Source of the DNA: SAR92 clade bacterium
GTDB lineage: Bacteria > Pseudomonadota > Gammaproteobacteria > Pseudomonadales > Porticoccaceae
Length of the DNA stretch: 64,000 nucleotides
Assembly: GCA_004211905.1 (NCBI GenBank)
Contig: SHBP01000005.1
Location: 62,001-126,000 of the forward strand
Direction of reading: 5' to 3'
In this document: positions 37,101 to 45,869 of the stretch, piece by piece
Layout of the letters: each line of letters begins with the position of its first letter
Position numbering within the stretch: the first letter of the stretch is position 1
Notes under the pieces: generated by a model
Database searches by the model: none
What the model saw: only the letters and a program-made list of their open reading frames with translations
Told to the model about the DNA's origin: nothing
Translations under genes and position numbers: made by a program

Positions 37101-37552
37101 TGATAGAGCACCTCTGGTTGATCGCTTGGCTCAGATAGATCACCAAGTTTAGTTTCTAGTGAAAACTGACGAGCAATGTAGCGACAAAAACTATCAATGG
37201 TCTGGATGCGCAACCGATTTGGCATGTCCAACAAATTCCAGTTTAAATTTTGGTCTTGTTGCAATGCCTTCCTAGCTAATTCCCAGGTCTGTGCCTCATA
37301 CTGATTCTCAGGCCTTGGTTCATTGGCAGCTGCTTGTAATGCTGAATGAACTCTTGCCGCCATTTCTGCAGCCGCTTTGCGAGTAAACGTAATACCAAGT
37401 ATCTCTTCTGGATTATTTACAGTACCCAGCAAGCATAAAATACGTTGAGTAATGAGTCCTGTTTTGCCCGATCCAGCAGGGGCGGAAACAATAAAGCTCT
37501 CTTGAGGCTCGATGGCTTTAAGGCGCTCTGTGTGGTCGACGACTAAAGTCAC
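34154..37552 (-). CDS. UvrD-family helicase with C-terminal PD-(D/E)XK nuclease (AddA/RecB-like)
   Basis: An 1132-residue superfamily 1A helicase. Walker A is SAPAGSGKT at residues 23-31, followed by the motif-Ia region ITFTRKAAAEMAARV. The VDEFQDTSGSQ motif II appears near residue 410, and the ATRAISKLYLSG region near 870. A nuclease-type IIDYKFS (D1072, K1074) lies at the C-terminus. It begins inside the last 4 bases of the AddB-like gene upstream, so both subunits are co-translated. Such complexes resect double-strand breaks before RecA loading. The protein is AddA-like, but the gene name is left open because the partner is a diverged family. Confidence 0.85.
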   Translation of the reverse strand: MTLVVDHTERLKAIEPQESFIVSAPAGSGKTGLITQRILCLLGTVNNPEEILGITFTRKAAAEMAARVHSALQAAANEPRPENQYEAQTWELARKALQQDQNLNWNLLDMPNRLRIQTIDSFCRYIARQFSLETKLGDLSEPSDQPEVLYQSASRSLLQKLETDDAVTPHLTVLLAHTGNDLARCERLLSELLGKREEWLPIIYGIKDNHHYFEQVIDQIIVENIIDLQDRLMPVAGELIELADFAATHVPDGRNPCLTQLVGIKELPDIGLSGIADWQTLLRMLVTKDGAIRSKVDKNSGFPSDKKEHKSRMEALLDWCRAQADLVSQINNILHLPSKSMGTSEQLILNALAQLLPRLAAELDIEFKAFDQCDYSAITLAALEAVSPTSDEVVSDITLRLDYQLRHILVDEFQDTSGSQVELLAQLVSGWQPDDGRTLFLVGDAMQSLYGFRNANVGLFINSQRHPVGTVQCTPINLTTNFRSEKGIVDWVNNVFTGAFPKKADISRGAIPYSRAVAFKSKSDHAAVHFQGFSGDFAESEEAKHIANTCLQINQDNPTQSIAILVRSRGHLKHIIPALQAARLNWEAHDITPLGIRMPVLDMMSLTRALVSPADRIAWLALLRTPFCGLGLEDLLTISNSTMITPYNGDSILGQLQKLMTSSSAVKLTDYGRAALERVVPILLNAWDERRRLDIRTEVESIWQNLGGAATVSGDADLSDLRSYLDLLETWQVAGLVGDWSLFELAVEKLYANPSPHYNVDQQKKTKIQIMTIHKSKGLEFDHVILPSLTSKSVSDSKPLLRWQKIIDEDNQSALIMAPLGAHDEEDDPVYGYLKHESNLKKRLEDTRVLYVAATRAISKLYLSGKLIPGKKEGWNTPGKTSLISPIWPSVLEGLNTEAYNVIATPDYESPQDKKRQLRHIRRLPSDFVSLHNHKYALLTVPETKSSGLELTPDSDLSLRARHLGTVLHRSLKQIANDGLRAWPSDRINRLPAAWTGQLKELGILVSEQELEDLSKAICTITQEAKGQWILGDHQEAYCEQSLSHSLSASDKVGVSIIDRTFIDGGFRWIIDYKFSQPNDNESLSQFEQRQIDRYLPQLAHYADLYRQIGSEQVRCALYFPQIGLFSEVTVD

Positions 37553-40257
37553 AGGGATCCCACTTTTGGTTTAACAAGTTGAGGTTCTAGAGACTTATTA
37601 ACCGCTGGCTCTTCCGGCCAGCGATTAAGCGGCAACAAGTAAGTTTGATAGATAACACCAATAGGGTGGATGACCTCCATTTGCGCAACGCCGGCTGTAA
37701 ATTCACTAGCAAGGGTATCCATTGACTCATGCCACAGGGCAACTGATTCACTCCAGCCGCGATTCCCTTTTTCGTTATCCAATAATTGACTGTCACTAAT
37801 GCCTGAAAATCGGATATTACCTGCCTTAATTTGTGCAAAGGCGCAGCCATTAACTGCTGGGCGGCAAGCAGAAACATAGAGAGGCAGCTGCGGGTCCTTC
37901 GGGCGCTCACCATCCCAGTGGGATGGGTTAATTGAGCCTGATTTATAATCGATAATCAGTAACTTGTCATCTATTCTATCTATTCTGTCGATACGAAGAG
38001 AGATATCTAGATTGCCGAAAGACGCGGTTTTTTTAACCTCAAGATCTTCAACAATAAAGCCAGGTCTTTTCTTCTCTTCTTCTATCCACTCGATTAACAG
38101 CTTGGTGAGTCTGTCTTTTTCAATCATCCGATAATGGTGGCCGCGCAGAATGGGGTGATGAATTGCCCATTTATTAAGTACTTTTGAGGCTGAAGCGTCA
38201 AGTTGGTTAGCAATAGATTTTTCGGATTGGCGGTGCAGCTCTGTTGAGCTTTTCCAGATATCCCATACCTCAAATAAAGTTTCATGGAGTATTGATCCAC
38301 GATCCATGCTGTTAAGCCCGTGGCTTGGTTGCTCCAAGGGTTGGGCTTTTAACCGATGAATGGCGAACGCATTAAAAGGGCAAGCAGCTTGATTTTTAAA
38401 TAGGGCACTACCTGCGCTGATTGACTCGATAGATTGATCAAATAGCGGAGCTATGTCTTCATGGAGGTATGTTTGATTATCTTGCTTAAGCCAGTGAGGG
38501 AAGGCAGCAATATTTCCGATAATGTCTTTAACCTCGACGGTGGGCATGTCTCGAAGTAGGGCACTTCGCTGGAGTACCTCTTCTCCTTTGGTACTCGAAT
38601 AACTGAAAAACAATTCGCAACTGTTATTGATATATCCCAGGAGTAATCGCCGAGCAATTTCGAGCTCCCTCTCAGGTAAGCTATGGGGCATTTTGTGTAG
38701 GCGTTGAAACTGTGCGGGTAGTAATGGGTTTATTGCAACTGAGGCAGGGAATGTCTGGCTGTCCATACCTGAAATCCATAGGCTATCGAAAGATAGGCCC
38801 GAGGCTTCTAGAAGCCCTAATAGTTGTAGAGGAGCGTCCGCTGTTTTCGGATGAAATATTGCGTCTTTAGCAAGATGACCAAGATGCTTCAGAGCGGTGG
38901 CATATCCAATTTCAATTCCCAAGATATCAAGCTCTGAGAACTCTTGCAGCACCCGATGCCAATGCTCCTTCTGCTGATACTCCAGACTGTTCAATGTTCG
39001 TTTTCCTGGCCAGCCCAGGGTTGCAAGATACGCGCTAAAAGACTTAGCCCACTGGGAAAAGCTTTGCTGTTCGCGATTGAAGTTTGTGTGGTTATCCCGT
39101 AACTCGGCTAGAGGTTCTAGAATGTCGGGAGGTAATTCTGTTTCACGCTCACCTATAATTACGTGACAAAACTCGGAAAAATTATGCTCAAAACGTCGTG
39201 TTTTTCTTAAACCAAGTTCAGTATTGACTTTGGATTGCACAGGCACTTCATTTAAAAGATTGTGAGGGCTGTACATTATATCTAGCCATTCAGACAGAGG
39301 CTTCTTAACGCTTAAACATTCGATCAGTCCTAGGGCGCTATTAATAAGACTAGTTTGACTCAGAGGTGTGCCGGCCGAGATGTTGACTAAAGACTCGACA
39401 TCATGGGTTCGAAGAGCCTCATCGACAATTCGTGCTACCTTCGAGAGAGAATTGCTAAGGTCTGGCACAACGATCCCGATGCGTTGGTTAGGATTAGATT
39501 TCAATTTTTGTGCGGCCCAATTAGCAGCGCTACGGAGTTCATGATCAGGGTCATCGGTCAGCACTACAGAACCTAGAGTCTCTTTTGGCGTAGCCTCAAT
39601 TGTTCTAACTTTGTCGCTAGCGGTATTGAGTAATTTCTTTAAAAGTGGGGGAGTTGACTGAAAACCGTAGGTTAAGATTTCTCGTTCTTGGTGAAACAAG
39701 CTAGTTTCGAACGCTTTAATAATGGCTTGCCAGCTATCCGGAATTGTGATGAGAGAATTTCTGGCTAATAGCCGTTTGTATGACTTAACCCACCGCTTAA
39801 ACAATACCGATGCCGGTGTTTCATCTTGAATCTGCTCAACAGTTAAATCCCACTGCTGAATCGATGTATAGGTATCGCTGGCAATCTTTGCATATTTACT
39901 ACTAACTTCAGGGTCATTTTCACTAATCGAGCGTTCCCAGTAGTATCGATTTTGCTGGAAACCAACGATAGCCATGCCGGATATTGCTTCATCATTGTGA
40001 TCTTGGAGCTCTTCCCAGCAGAACTTTAACCAATGGTCGATAGAAAAAACCCGAGGTGAGTGCCATACGCGCTGAGTGGATCGGCAATGAATTCCCCAGG
40101 CTTCAGTAATTTTTGCCGCCAATCGATGGTTGGGCGTAATAATGAGTCGATCTTCATTAATAGCTTGTTGAAATAGCGTTATATCGATGAGTGGCGGTAA
40201 CATTAGCGGAAAATCTGCAACTTTATTTAGAAACACGCGTATATAATCGCAAAACAT
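37549..40257 (-). CDS. AddB-like PD-(D/E)XK nuclease/helicase-fold protein (TIGR03623 type)
   Basis: About 902 residues. The N-terminal half resembles an inactive UvrD-fold (ITPNHRLAAK near residue 40, no canonical Walker A). The C-terminal part carries a PD-(D/E)XK nuclease domain with IIDYKSGS (D770, K772). This matches a family I recall as 'probable DNA repair protein' with homology to AddB. The adjacent overlapping AddA-like helicase is its natural partner. The start is uncertain: ATG 40257, or ATG 40203 (MLPPLIDITL), which would leave room for a TATA-rich promoter between it and rmuC. Fe-S cysteines of true AddB are not evident. Confidence 0.8.
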   Translation of the reverse strand: MFCDYIRVFLNKVADFPLMLPPLIDITLFQQAINEDRLIITPNHRLAAKITEAWGIHCRSTQRVWHSPRVFSIDHWLKFCWEELQDHNDEAISGMAIVGFQQNRYYWERSISENDPEVSSKYAKIASDTYTSIQQWDLTVEQIQDETPASVLFKRWVKSYKRLLARNSLITIPDSWQAIIKAFETSLFHQEREILTYGFQSTPPLLKKLLNTASDKVRTIEATPKETLGSVVLTDDPDHELRSAANWAAQKLKSNPNQRIGIVVPDLSNSLSKVARIVDEALRTHDVESLVNISAGTPLSQTSLINSALGLIECLSVKKPLSEWLDIMYSPHNLLNEVPVQSKVNTELGLRKTRRFEHNFSEFCHVIIGERETELPPDILEPLAELRDNHTNFNREQQSFSQWAKSFSAYLATLGWPGKRTLNSLEYQQKEHWHRVLQEFSELDILGIEIGYATALKHLGHLAKDAIFHPKTADAPLQLLGLLEASGLSFDSLWISGMDSQTFPASVAINPLLPAQFQRLHKMPHSLPERELEIARRLLLGYINNSCELFFSYSSTKGEEVLQRSALLRDMPTVEVKDIIGNIAAFPHWLKQDNQTYLHEDIAPLFDQSIESISAGSALFKNQAACPFNAFAIHRLKAQPLEQPSHGLNSMDRGSILHETLFEVWDIWKSSTELHRQSEKSIANQLDASASKVLNKWAIHHPILRGHHYRMIEKDRLTKLLIEWIEEEKKRPGFIVEDLEVKKTASFGNLDISLRIDRIDRIDDKLLIIDYKSGSINPSHWDGERPKDPQLPLYVSACRPAVNGCAFAQIKAGNIRFSGISDSQLLDNEKGNRGWSESVALWHESMDTLASEFTAGVAQMEVIHPIGVIYQTYLLPLNRWPEEPAVNKSLEPQLVKPKVGSL
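40236..40250. promoter_or_regulatory. TATA-rich divergent promoter element between addB-like gene and rmuC
   Basis: GCGTATATAATCGC contains a perfect TATAAT (40242-40247) on the plus strand, 47 bases before rmuC, and a TATATA on the minus strand. -35 elements are weak on both strands. If the minus-strand signal is used, the AddB-like protein must start at 40203. Confidence 0.4.
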
Positions 40258-40293
40258 CGGTGTAATTAACAGCAGGCTGATACAATAAACTTT

Positions 40294-41568
40294 ATGGATA
40301 CTTCTTTTAGCGATTTTTTTGTTTTGTGGGGGTTGCTAGGCCTAGCGATCGGACTTGTTGTTGGCTATTTGTTCGGCCGTTCAAAGTCCGGTAGTGAGAT
40401 GAACTCCGCATATCCTGAGCTCTTAGCTAACAAACGGGTACTTGAAGAAAAACTCTCTAGCCAGCAACAGCAATACGAATCCCAACTGAAACTTCTTCAA
40501 GATGCTAAGCAAATGCTAACTCAAGAATTTGAAAATCTTGCCAATCGCATTTTCGACGAGAAACAGACCAAATTTTCTGCACAAAGCAAGGAGGCTCTGG
40601 AGGTATCCTTGAGCCCGTTACGTCGAGATATTGGCGATTTTCGCAAACAGGTTGAATCTGTTTATGACAAAGAGAACGCAGATCGTAATAAACTTGTAGG
40701 GCAAATTAGTGAACTTCAAAAACAAACGATGCAAATTTCCGCTGATGCGGTCAGCCTTGCCAATGCGTTGCGTGGTGACAACAAGGCCCAAGGTAACTGG
40801 GGTGAGTTCGTGCTGGAGAAGTTACTAGAGGATTCGGGCCTTACTAATGGACGAGAATATGATACTCAGGTCGCTCTAAAAGATGAAGATGGAAGACGTC
40901 GTAATCCTGATGTAATTATTCACCTGCCGGAAGGCAGAGATATTGTTATCGATGCAAAAGTAAGCCTAGTCGACTACGAGGGTTACTTTCATGCAGAGGA
41001 TGAGGATACAAAGCAACAGTGCTTAAACCAACATTTAGCGTCTTTAAAAGCTCATATTAGAGGGTTGAGTGGCAAAGATTACGAAAGCCTTGAAGGTGTA
41101 AATAGTCTTGATTTTGTTCTTATATTCATTCCTGTAGAGTCAGCTTTCATGTTGGCGCTTGATCAGGCGCCAGACATGATGAGAGATGCCTACGACAGGG
41201 GCATTATTGTTGTCAGCCCTAGTACCCTCATGGTGACTTTGAGAACAATTAAGAACCTGTGGCGCTATGCGGATCAAAATCGTAATGCACAGGTCATTGC
41301 GGATAAAGCTGGAGGCTTATATGACCAGTTTGTTCTTTATATTGAAGCGTTGGAGGATGTCGGTCGGCATCTCGATAAGAGTCGAGAAGTTTGGGATACA
41401 GCACACAAGCGCCTTGTGAGTGGCCGTGGGAATTTAGTACGACGAAGTGAAGAGCTGAAAAAACTTGGCGCCAAGGCAAAAAAGAGCATTTCCGATAATG
41501 TTCGTTCTATTGCAAACCAACAAGATGTACTGGCCGATGTCAGTAAGGACGAGGACGGTTCTAAGTGA
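40294..41568 (+). CDS. rmuC: DNA recombination protein RmuC
   Basis: A 424-residue RmuC-family protein, proposed to be a nuclease limiting DNA inversions. One N-terminal membrane helix (residues 8-28, ending VGYLFGRSK) precedes a long coiled coil (about 45-170). The conserved C-terminal domain has NKAQGNWGEFVLEKLL, PDVIIHLPEGRDIVIDAK and LIFIPVESAFMLA. The PDVII/IDAK pair is the restriction-nuclease-like active-site region. It is divergent from the AddAB-like repair genes, so three recombination-related genes sit together. The next gene overlaps its 3' end by 4 bases. Confidence 0.93.
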   Translation: MDTSFSDFFVLWGLLGLAIGLVVGYLFGRSKSGSEMNSAYPELLANKRVLEEKLSSQQQQYESQLKLLQDAKQMLTQEFENLANRIFDEKQTKFSAQSKEALEVSLSPLRRDIGDFRKQVESVYDKENADRNKLVGQISELQKQTMQISADAVSLANALRGDNKAQGNWGEFVLEKLLEDSGLTNGREYDTQVALKDEDGRRRNPDVIIHLPEGRDIVIDAKVSLVDYEGYFHAEDEDTKQQCLNQHLASLKAHIRGLSGKDYESLEGVNSLDFVLIFIPVESAFMLALDQAPDMMRDAYDRGIIVVSPSTLMVTLRTIKNLWRYADQNRNAQVIADKAGGLYDQFVLYIEALEDVGRHLDKSREVWDTAHKRLVSGRGNLVRRSEELKKLGAKAKKSISDNVRSIANQQDVLADVSKDEDGSK

Positions 41569-42026
41569 GTCTCATGTTGGTCACCCTATCGGGAGCAGTC
41601 CTAGTTACACCTCTTGCTATCTATGCAGTTTATCTGGCGTATCAGTTAGTTAAAAAAAAGCGCAAAGAACGTGAACTGTCTGATAAGCTAAATAGCGAGC
41701 GCTTAGAGGGAGACAAAGATGCTCGGCAATCCATTCAAATTATTTCTAGAGCGCTACTACAAAAAGATCTTTCCGAGACAGAGGCCGCAATGCGTATTGC
41801 TTTTCTCGCGCAAAAGCTGACTCCTAGTGCAGATGAGGCCACTGCCTTATTGATATTCCAACAGTTAGCAGAAGCCACAGCGCATATACCCATTCTGGAG
41901 GATTGGAATGCTCTTGAACGCACTGAAAAACACCGTTTAACAGCTGAACGGGAAGGCATTGAATCGAAGTATAGTGAGTTCGTCCAGGATAGTGCGGCCA
42001 AATTGTCAAAGATACGATTAGCCTAA
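41565..42026 (+). CDS. DUF2489 family protein with N-terminal membrane anchor
   Basis: A 153-residue protein with one hydrophobic N-terminal segment (about residues 5-27) followed by a charged, helical cytoplasmic part. The RALLQKDLSETEAAMRI and EKHRLTAEREGIESKY segments match DUF2489, a family of unknown function common in gammaproteobacteria. It begins with GTG inside the end of rmuC (4-base overlap), indicating coupling with RmuC. It converges with trmA, sharing its last 4 bases. Confidence 0.8.
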   Translation: MSLMLVTLSGAVLVTPLAIYAVYLAYQLVKKKRKERELSDKLNSERLEGDKDARQSIQIISRALLQKDLSETEAAMRIAFLAQKLTPSADEATALLIFQQLAEATAHIPILEDWNALERTEKHRLTAEREGIESKYSEFVQDSAAKLSKIRLA

Positions 42027-43123
42027 ACTTTACGCTTTAAAAATATGCCTGTTTCGAGATGATCGGTCCAAGGAAACTGATCAAAAGCAGCGACCTTTTC
42101 GATGGTGTGAGTTTTCGTTAATTCGCTCAGGTTTTTGATTAAACTTAGCGGATTGCAAGATATATAGAGAATTCGATCAAACTGTGTGCTTAATGCTTCA
42201 GTCCCCTGATCTAGGCCAGCTCTAGGTGGGTCAAGAAATATCGTAGAGAAATTAAATGCACCTAAGGCTACATCTTTCAAGCGACGGAATGGCCTGTCGC
42301 CATTTAATGCCTGAGTTATCTCCTCACTAGACAAACGAACCACGGTGACATTGTCGATTCCATTTAAGTCAAAGTTTCTTTTCGCAGATGCAACAGATAC
42401 CTTGGATACCTCAGTGGCTAGCACCTTGTCAAAATGCTGGGCTAAGACGGCAGTAAAGTTGCCATTACCACAATAAAGCTCTAGTAAATCTGACTGGTCA
42501 GCATAGTCGGCACAGCAGTGACTAGCCCATTCAAGCATCTTAGAATTGATATAGGCATTAGGCTGAGTAAACCCCGATTCCACCTGTTGGTAATGGTATA
42601 GCCGGCCATCAACAGTTAAACCTTCAGTTACAAAATCTTGGCTTAATACGCATTTTTGCTTGCGACTCCGGCCGATAACAAAGATGGAAAGGTCGGCCTG
42701 TAATTTTCGGGCCTGTTTTTCCCATTCCTCATTCAAAGGCTTGTGGTAAATCAAGGTAACTAGGGTTTCTCCACTCTCAGTAGTTAGAAACTCGACACTA
42801 AACAGACGCTTGCTCAGTAACTCATTTTCATTAACAGCCTTTAAGAGCGGGGTCATCATTTCAGTGATAAGTGGCCCGCCGATTGGAAAGCTGTCAATAA
42901 TGTAGGGTTTCTTTTCGCCTGGACGATTCATCGCGTAGTGGGCGGAACCATTTTCATGCCAGATTCTAAACTCCGCCCGCATTCGAAAGTGCAGAGGTCT
43001 AGATTGATGGACTTCGATGGAATAATCACCAAGTTGACTGAGATCGCTCTTAAAGCGATTGAGCTTTTTGTCTAGTTGCAGTTGATAGTTTTTATCGCTG
43101 TATAGATCATTACTTGTGTTCAT
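42023..43123 (-). CDS. trmA: tRNA (uracil-54-C5)-methyltransferase TrmA
   Basis: A 366-residue TrmA, the same length as the E. coli enzyme, which makes m5U54 in the T-loop of tRNA. The nucleophile is C323 (ISCNPLSL) and the general base E357 (HLETG), with DPPRAGLDQ near residue 298 and the SAM motif ELYCGNGNF near 215. The start ATG overlaps the phhB stop (ATGA), so phhB and trmA are coupled. TrmA also acts on tmRNA and is thought to fold tRNA as a chaperone. Confidence 0.95.
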   Translation of the reverse strand: MNTSNDLYSDKNYQLQLDKKLNRFKSDLSQLGDYSIEVHQSRPLHFRMRAEFRIWHENGSAHYAMNRPGEKKPYIIDSFPIGGPLITEMMTPLLKAVNENELLSKRLFSVEFLTTESGETLVTLIYHKPLNEEWEKQARKLQADLSIFVIGRSRKQKCVLSQDFVTEGLTVDGRLYHYQQVESGFTQPNAYINSKMLEWASHCCADYADQSDLLELYCGNGNFTAVLAQHFDKVLATEVSKVSVASAKRNFDLNGIDNVTVVRLSSEEITQALNGDRPFRRLKDVALGAFNFSTIFLDPPRAGLDQGTEALSTQFDRILYISCNPLSLIKNLSELTKTHTIEKVAAFDQFPWTDHLETGIFLKRKV

Positions 43124-43464
43124 AAAGCGCTATAAATCTCATCAGTTTTCGCAGCCATGACAAAGTCATTCAAATGCAGACCACCTATGCTGTGGCTCCA
43201 CCAGGTAACGGTGACTCCGCCCCATTCAATCAAGAGTGCTGGATGGTGGTCACCTTGCTCCGCAATTATGCTGATTTGATTGGCAAATTCCATGGCTGTT
43301 ACAAAATTTCTAACTTTGAACACTCGGCCTAGCGTCTCGATGCCCTCAGCTACAATGACTTCCCAGTTAGGTACTTGTACCGATAATTCTGCTTGTTCTA
43401 AACTAGTTAGCTTTATTGCAGTCTTAGGCGTTGCAGAAATGTTTTGCTGGGCTAGTAAATGCAA
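43120..43464 (-). CDS. phhB: Pterin-4a-carbinolamine dehydratase
   Basis: A 114-residue pterin-4a-carbinolamine dehydratase that recycles tetrahydrobiopterin-type cofactors. The active-site region has DHHPALLIEWGGVTV followed by WWSHSIGGLHLND, including the conserved paired histidines. There is no ATG near the natural N-terminus. TTG at 43464 is supported by GGAG 7 bases upstream. No phenylalanine hydroxylase gene is adjacent, so the cofactor user is elsewhere or the gene serves molybdopterin or folate metabolism. Confidence 0.88.
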   Translation of the reverse strand: MHLLAQQNISATPKTAIKLTSLEQAELSVQVPNWEVIVAEGIETLGRVFKVRNFVTAMEFANQISIIAEQGDHHPALLIEWGGVTVTWWSHSIGGLHLNDFVMAAKTDEIYSAL

Positions 43465-43477
43465 TGTAACACTCCAC

Positions 43478-43780
43478 TTATAAACAGTTCTTTGGTTTTG
43501 GTAAACCTGCTAATAGAGCAACTTGCTTCGCAGGGCTACCGGGAAATAATTGATTTAGATAAAGACTCCGACCTTTTTCTGAACCTAAGACGGCGGCGAT
43601 TGATTTACACAGGGGCCGCATTGAGGGGGAAAACCCATATTCATCATAAAAAGCACGGGAAATATGCAATATTTCAATGTGCTCAGGGCCCAATTCAATA
43701 CTTTTAGACACCGCAATATCTGCAGCAAGTTCAGTTGACCAGGCTGGTAGTGCGGATAAATTGTGTTTCCCTTTTGTCAT
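43478..43780 (-). CDS. tusE: Sulfurtransferase TusE (DsrC family)
   Basis: About 100 residues of the TusE/DsrC family. TusE accepts sulfur from TusBCD and passes it to MnmA for 2-thiolation of U34 in tRNA. The catalytic cysteine is the penultimate residue (NCL C-terminus), and the PxxWS...AFYDEYGFSPSMRPL pattern is typical. I prefer ATG at 43780 over a TTG six bases earlier. It sits beside yccA, as in E. coli where tusE and yccA are neighbours. phhB follows with a 14-base gap. Confidence 0.9.
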   Translation of the reverse strand: MTKGKHNLSALPAWSTELAADIAVSKSIELGPEHIEILHISRAFYDEYGFSPSMRPLCKSIAAVLGSEKGRSLYLNQLFPGSPAKQVALLAGLPKPKNCL

Positions 43781-43798
43781 ACTCAAAGGCCCATAAAA

Positions 43799-43824
43799 AA
43801 AGCCCTGTCATTAAACAGGGCTTT
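43799..43824 (-). terminator. Rho-independent terminator after yccA
   Basis: AAAGCCCTGT / ACAGGGCTTT forms a 10-bp stem with a 6-base loop. On the minus strand it is followed by a run of seven T residues. It lies 24 bases downstream of the yccA stop and just upstream of tusE, so it separates the two genes on the same strand. Confidence 0.9.
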
Positions 43825-43847
43825 GAATCAAACGTACACCCATTTAA

Positions 43848-44525
43848 CTAGTCATCTCCCATTATCCCAAAGATTTGCAATAGACTAAGGAACAAATTAT
43901 AAATCATGACGAATAAGGTTACTGTGGCTGAAATATAGTTACGCTCACCACCGTGAATAATCGCACTGGTTTGCCACATGATAATACCCGCAGAAAGTAG
44001 CGCAAAAACAGAACTTACTGTCAGAGACAATAAAGGTATTTGTAAAAAGACATTGGCAATAGCAGCGACAAATGCGACGAGCATCCCGGTCATCAAAAAG
44101 CCAGTCATAAAACTCAAGTTCTTACGAGTAGTAAGCACGAAAGCCGAGGCTGCAAAGAACACTAGAGCGGTAGAACCTAATGCTAACACAATAGGCTCGG
44201 CGCCTTTCACTGCCATATACATATTAAGAATTGGTCCTAAAGTAAAGCCTAACCAACCTGTCAGCGCAAACACCCAAAACAGCCCTTTACTACTGTTTTT
44301 ATTCTTCTCGGTCATCCAAAGACAAAAGAAATAGGGGAGTAAGGTAAATAAACCAAAGAGAGGTGCGTCCACTGCAATTGAGATACCTGCCATAATTGCA
44401 CTAAATGCAATGGTAGTGCCTAACAGCATATACGTGCTACGAAGCACTTTTGTCACCTCAGGGCTCAGTGCGGTAGCCTGAATTCCACTTGTGGCAGAGT
44501 TACTTCGATATTTCTCAGTTTCCAT
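43848..44525 (-). CDS. yccA: Bax inhibitor-1/YccA family membrane protein
   Basis: A 225-residue protein with seven hydrophobic segments and the BI-1 family N-terminal VLRSTYMLLGTTIAFSA. Other family marks are NLFLSLLQIFGIMGDD at the C-terminus and the central GPILNMYMA. In E. coli YccA interacts with and modulates the membrane protease FtsH. The gene is preceded by 108 AT-rich bases and ends at a strong terminator, so it is probably a single-gene unit despite the tusE neighbour. Confidence 0.92.
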   Translation of the reverse strand: METEKYRSNSATSGIQATALSPEVTKVLRSTYMLLGTTIAFSAIMAGISIAVDAPLFGLFTLLPYFFCLWMTEKNKNSSKGLFWVFALTGWLGFTLGPILNMYMAVKGAEPIVLALGSTALVFFAASAFVLTTRKNLSFMTGFLMTGMLVAFVAAIANVFLQIPLLSLTVSSVFALLSAGIIMWQTSAIIHGGERNYISATVTLFVMIYNLFLSLLQIFGIMGDD

Positions 44526-44633
44526 TTTTTGTCTCCTTTAAAACATAATGAAAATATTTTCTAGCCGTTCTCGAAACGTAATTGTTACAAAAAACATACG
44601 CATAATAAACTACATGGGGTTTATTTTATGAAT

Positions 44634-45347
44634 TTAAACTATTGTGAACGAAGTTTGATTCAACCCTTGTTCGTTTAGTGTTAGACACCAGCCTTTTTGA
44701 TCCCAATCACCGAGGACGATTCGTCGGCCTGTATCAATGTGATGAGTGTCTGGTCTGTGAGTATGGCCGTGTATAAGAGTGGTCACATTGTGTTTGGACA
44801 TGACTTCATTCACTGCTTGCGGGTTAACATCCATTATGTGACTGGCTTTGTTACTATTGGCAGCCGCACTCTTTCGGCGCCAGTTGGATGCAATATTTTG
44901 ACGTATTTTCAGTGGTAGATGAATCAAGCACCATAGGTAAATTGGATGTCGAGATTTTCGTCGAAATTTTTGATAATCCAAATCATCGGTGCACAGTGAA
45001 TCTCCATGCATCACTAAAGCCGTCAATCCAAAGTAATCAATAACGTGTTCGTCTTCTAATAGTTGTGCGCCAGTTTGAGATGCGAAGTTTTTACCGAGAG
45101 TAAAGTCCCGGTTGCCTCGCTGGACATATAATTTCACCCCTTTTTCTGAAAGAGCTTTCAGTGCATTTTTAACATTTAATGCCATTTCTGACGGGTCATC
45201 GTCTCCAATCCAAGCTTCAAAAAGGTCGCCCAGAATGTATAAAGCTTCTGTCTCAGTATGTGGTTGAGATAAGAAATCCAAAAACGCCCGGACAATAGCC
45301 GGGCGTTCAGGTGAAAGGTGTATGTCTGAAACAAATAGTACGGACAT
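44634..45347 (-). CDS. lpxH: UDP-2,3-diacylglucosamine diphosphatase LpxH
   Basis: A 237-residue calcineurin-like phosphoesterase that makes lipid X in lipid A synthesis. Metal-binding residues are in D8-x-H10 (FVSDIHLS), GDLFEAWIGDD, RGNRDFTLG, HGDSLCTDD and HGHTHRPDTH. It starts 12 bases after ppiB, so the two are one transcript. The protein acts on the cytoplasmic face of the inner membrane. Confidence 0.95.
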   Translation of the reverse strand: MSVLFVSDIHLSPERPAIVRAFLDFLSQPHTETEALYILGDLFEAWIGDDDPSEMALNVKNALKALSEKGVKLYVQRGNRDFTLGKNFASQTGAQLLEDEHVIDYFGLTALVMHGDSLCTDDLDYQKFRRKSRHPIYLWCLIHLPLKIRQNIASNWRRKSAAANSNKASHIMDVNPQAVNEVMSKHNVTTLIHGHTHRPDTHHIDTGRRIVLGDWDQKGWCLTLNEQGLNQTSFTIV

Positions 45348-45359
45348 TAACGGCAGGCT

Positions 45360-45869
45360 CTATCTGTCGGCATAAGCATCGCTAATAGTCGTCTCAGTGA
45401 TTTCAATACTGTCTACAGGCACATCTTGGTGTCCCCCACGATTGCCGGTCGCAGTACCCTTAATGTTGTCAATGACGTCCATTCCATCTACCACTTTCCC
45501 AAACACGGCATAGCCCCAACCTTGCATGTTCTTTCCACTATGGTTCAGAAACCCATTGTCTGCTACGTTAATGAAAAATTGTGACGATGCCGAGTGAGGC
45601 TCGCCAGTGCGGGCCATGGCCAAGGTTCCGATTTCATTCTTGAGGCCATTATCAGCTTCATTTTCAATCGATGCTCTACCAGCTTTCTGGTTCATGTCTG
45701 AGTCCATGCCGCCACCTTGAACCATAAAGCCATTGATTACTCGATGGAAGATGGTTCCAGTATAGAAATCGTCCCGAGCATACTGCAAAAAATTGGCCGC
45801 AGTTATAGGCGCTTTGTCAAAATCAAGTTCGATTGAGAAATCGCCCATGTTGGTTCGAAATGTAATCAT
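45360..45869 (-). CDS. ppiB: Cytosolic peptidyl-prolyl cis-trans isomerase (cyclophilin, PpiB)
   Basis: A 169-residue cyclophilin without a signal peptide. Active-site features are visible: [35 protein letters not shown] and [15 protein letters not shown]. It catalyses proline isomerisation in protein folding. It is the first gene of a ppiB-lpxH unit. glnS and cysS lie divergently on the other side, an arrangement also seen in E. coli where ppiB is near cysS. Confidence 0.94.
   Translation of the reverse strand: MITFRTNMGDFSIELDFDKAPITAANFLQYARDDFYTGTIFHRVINGFMVQGGGMDSDMNQKAGRASIENEADNGLKNEIGTLAMARTGEPHSASSQFFINVADNGFLNHSGKNMQGWGYAVFGKVVDGMDVIDNIKGTATGNRGGHQDVPVDSIEITETTISDAYADR

Noticed and set aside
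44604-44625. AATAAAC / GTTTATT hairpin upstream of yccA as terminator of lpxH
   Set aside because: The stem is pure AT apart from one pair, with no T tract on the lpxH strand.
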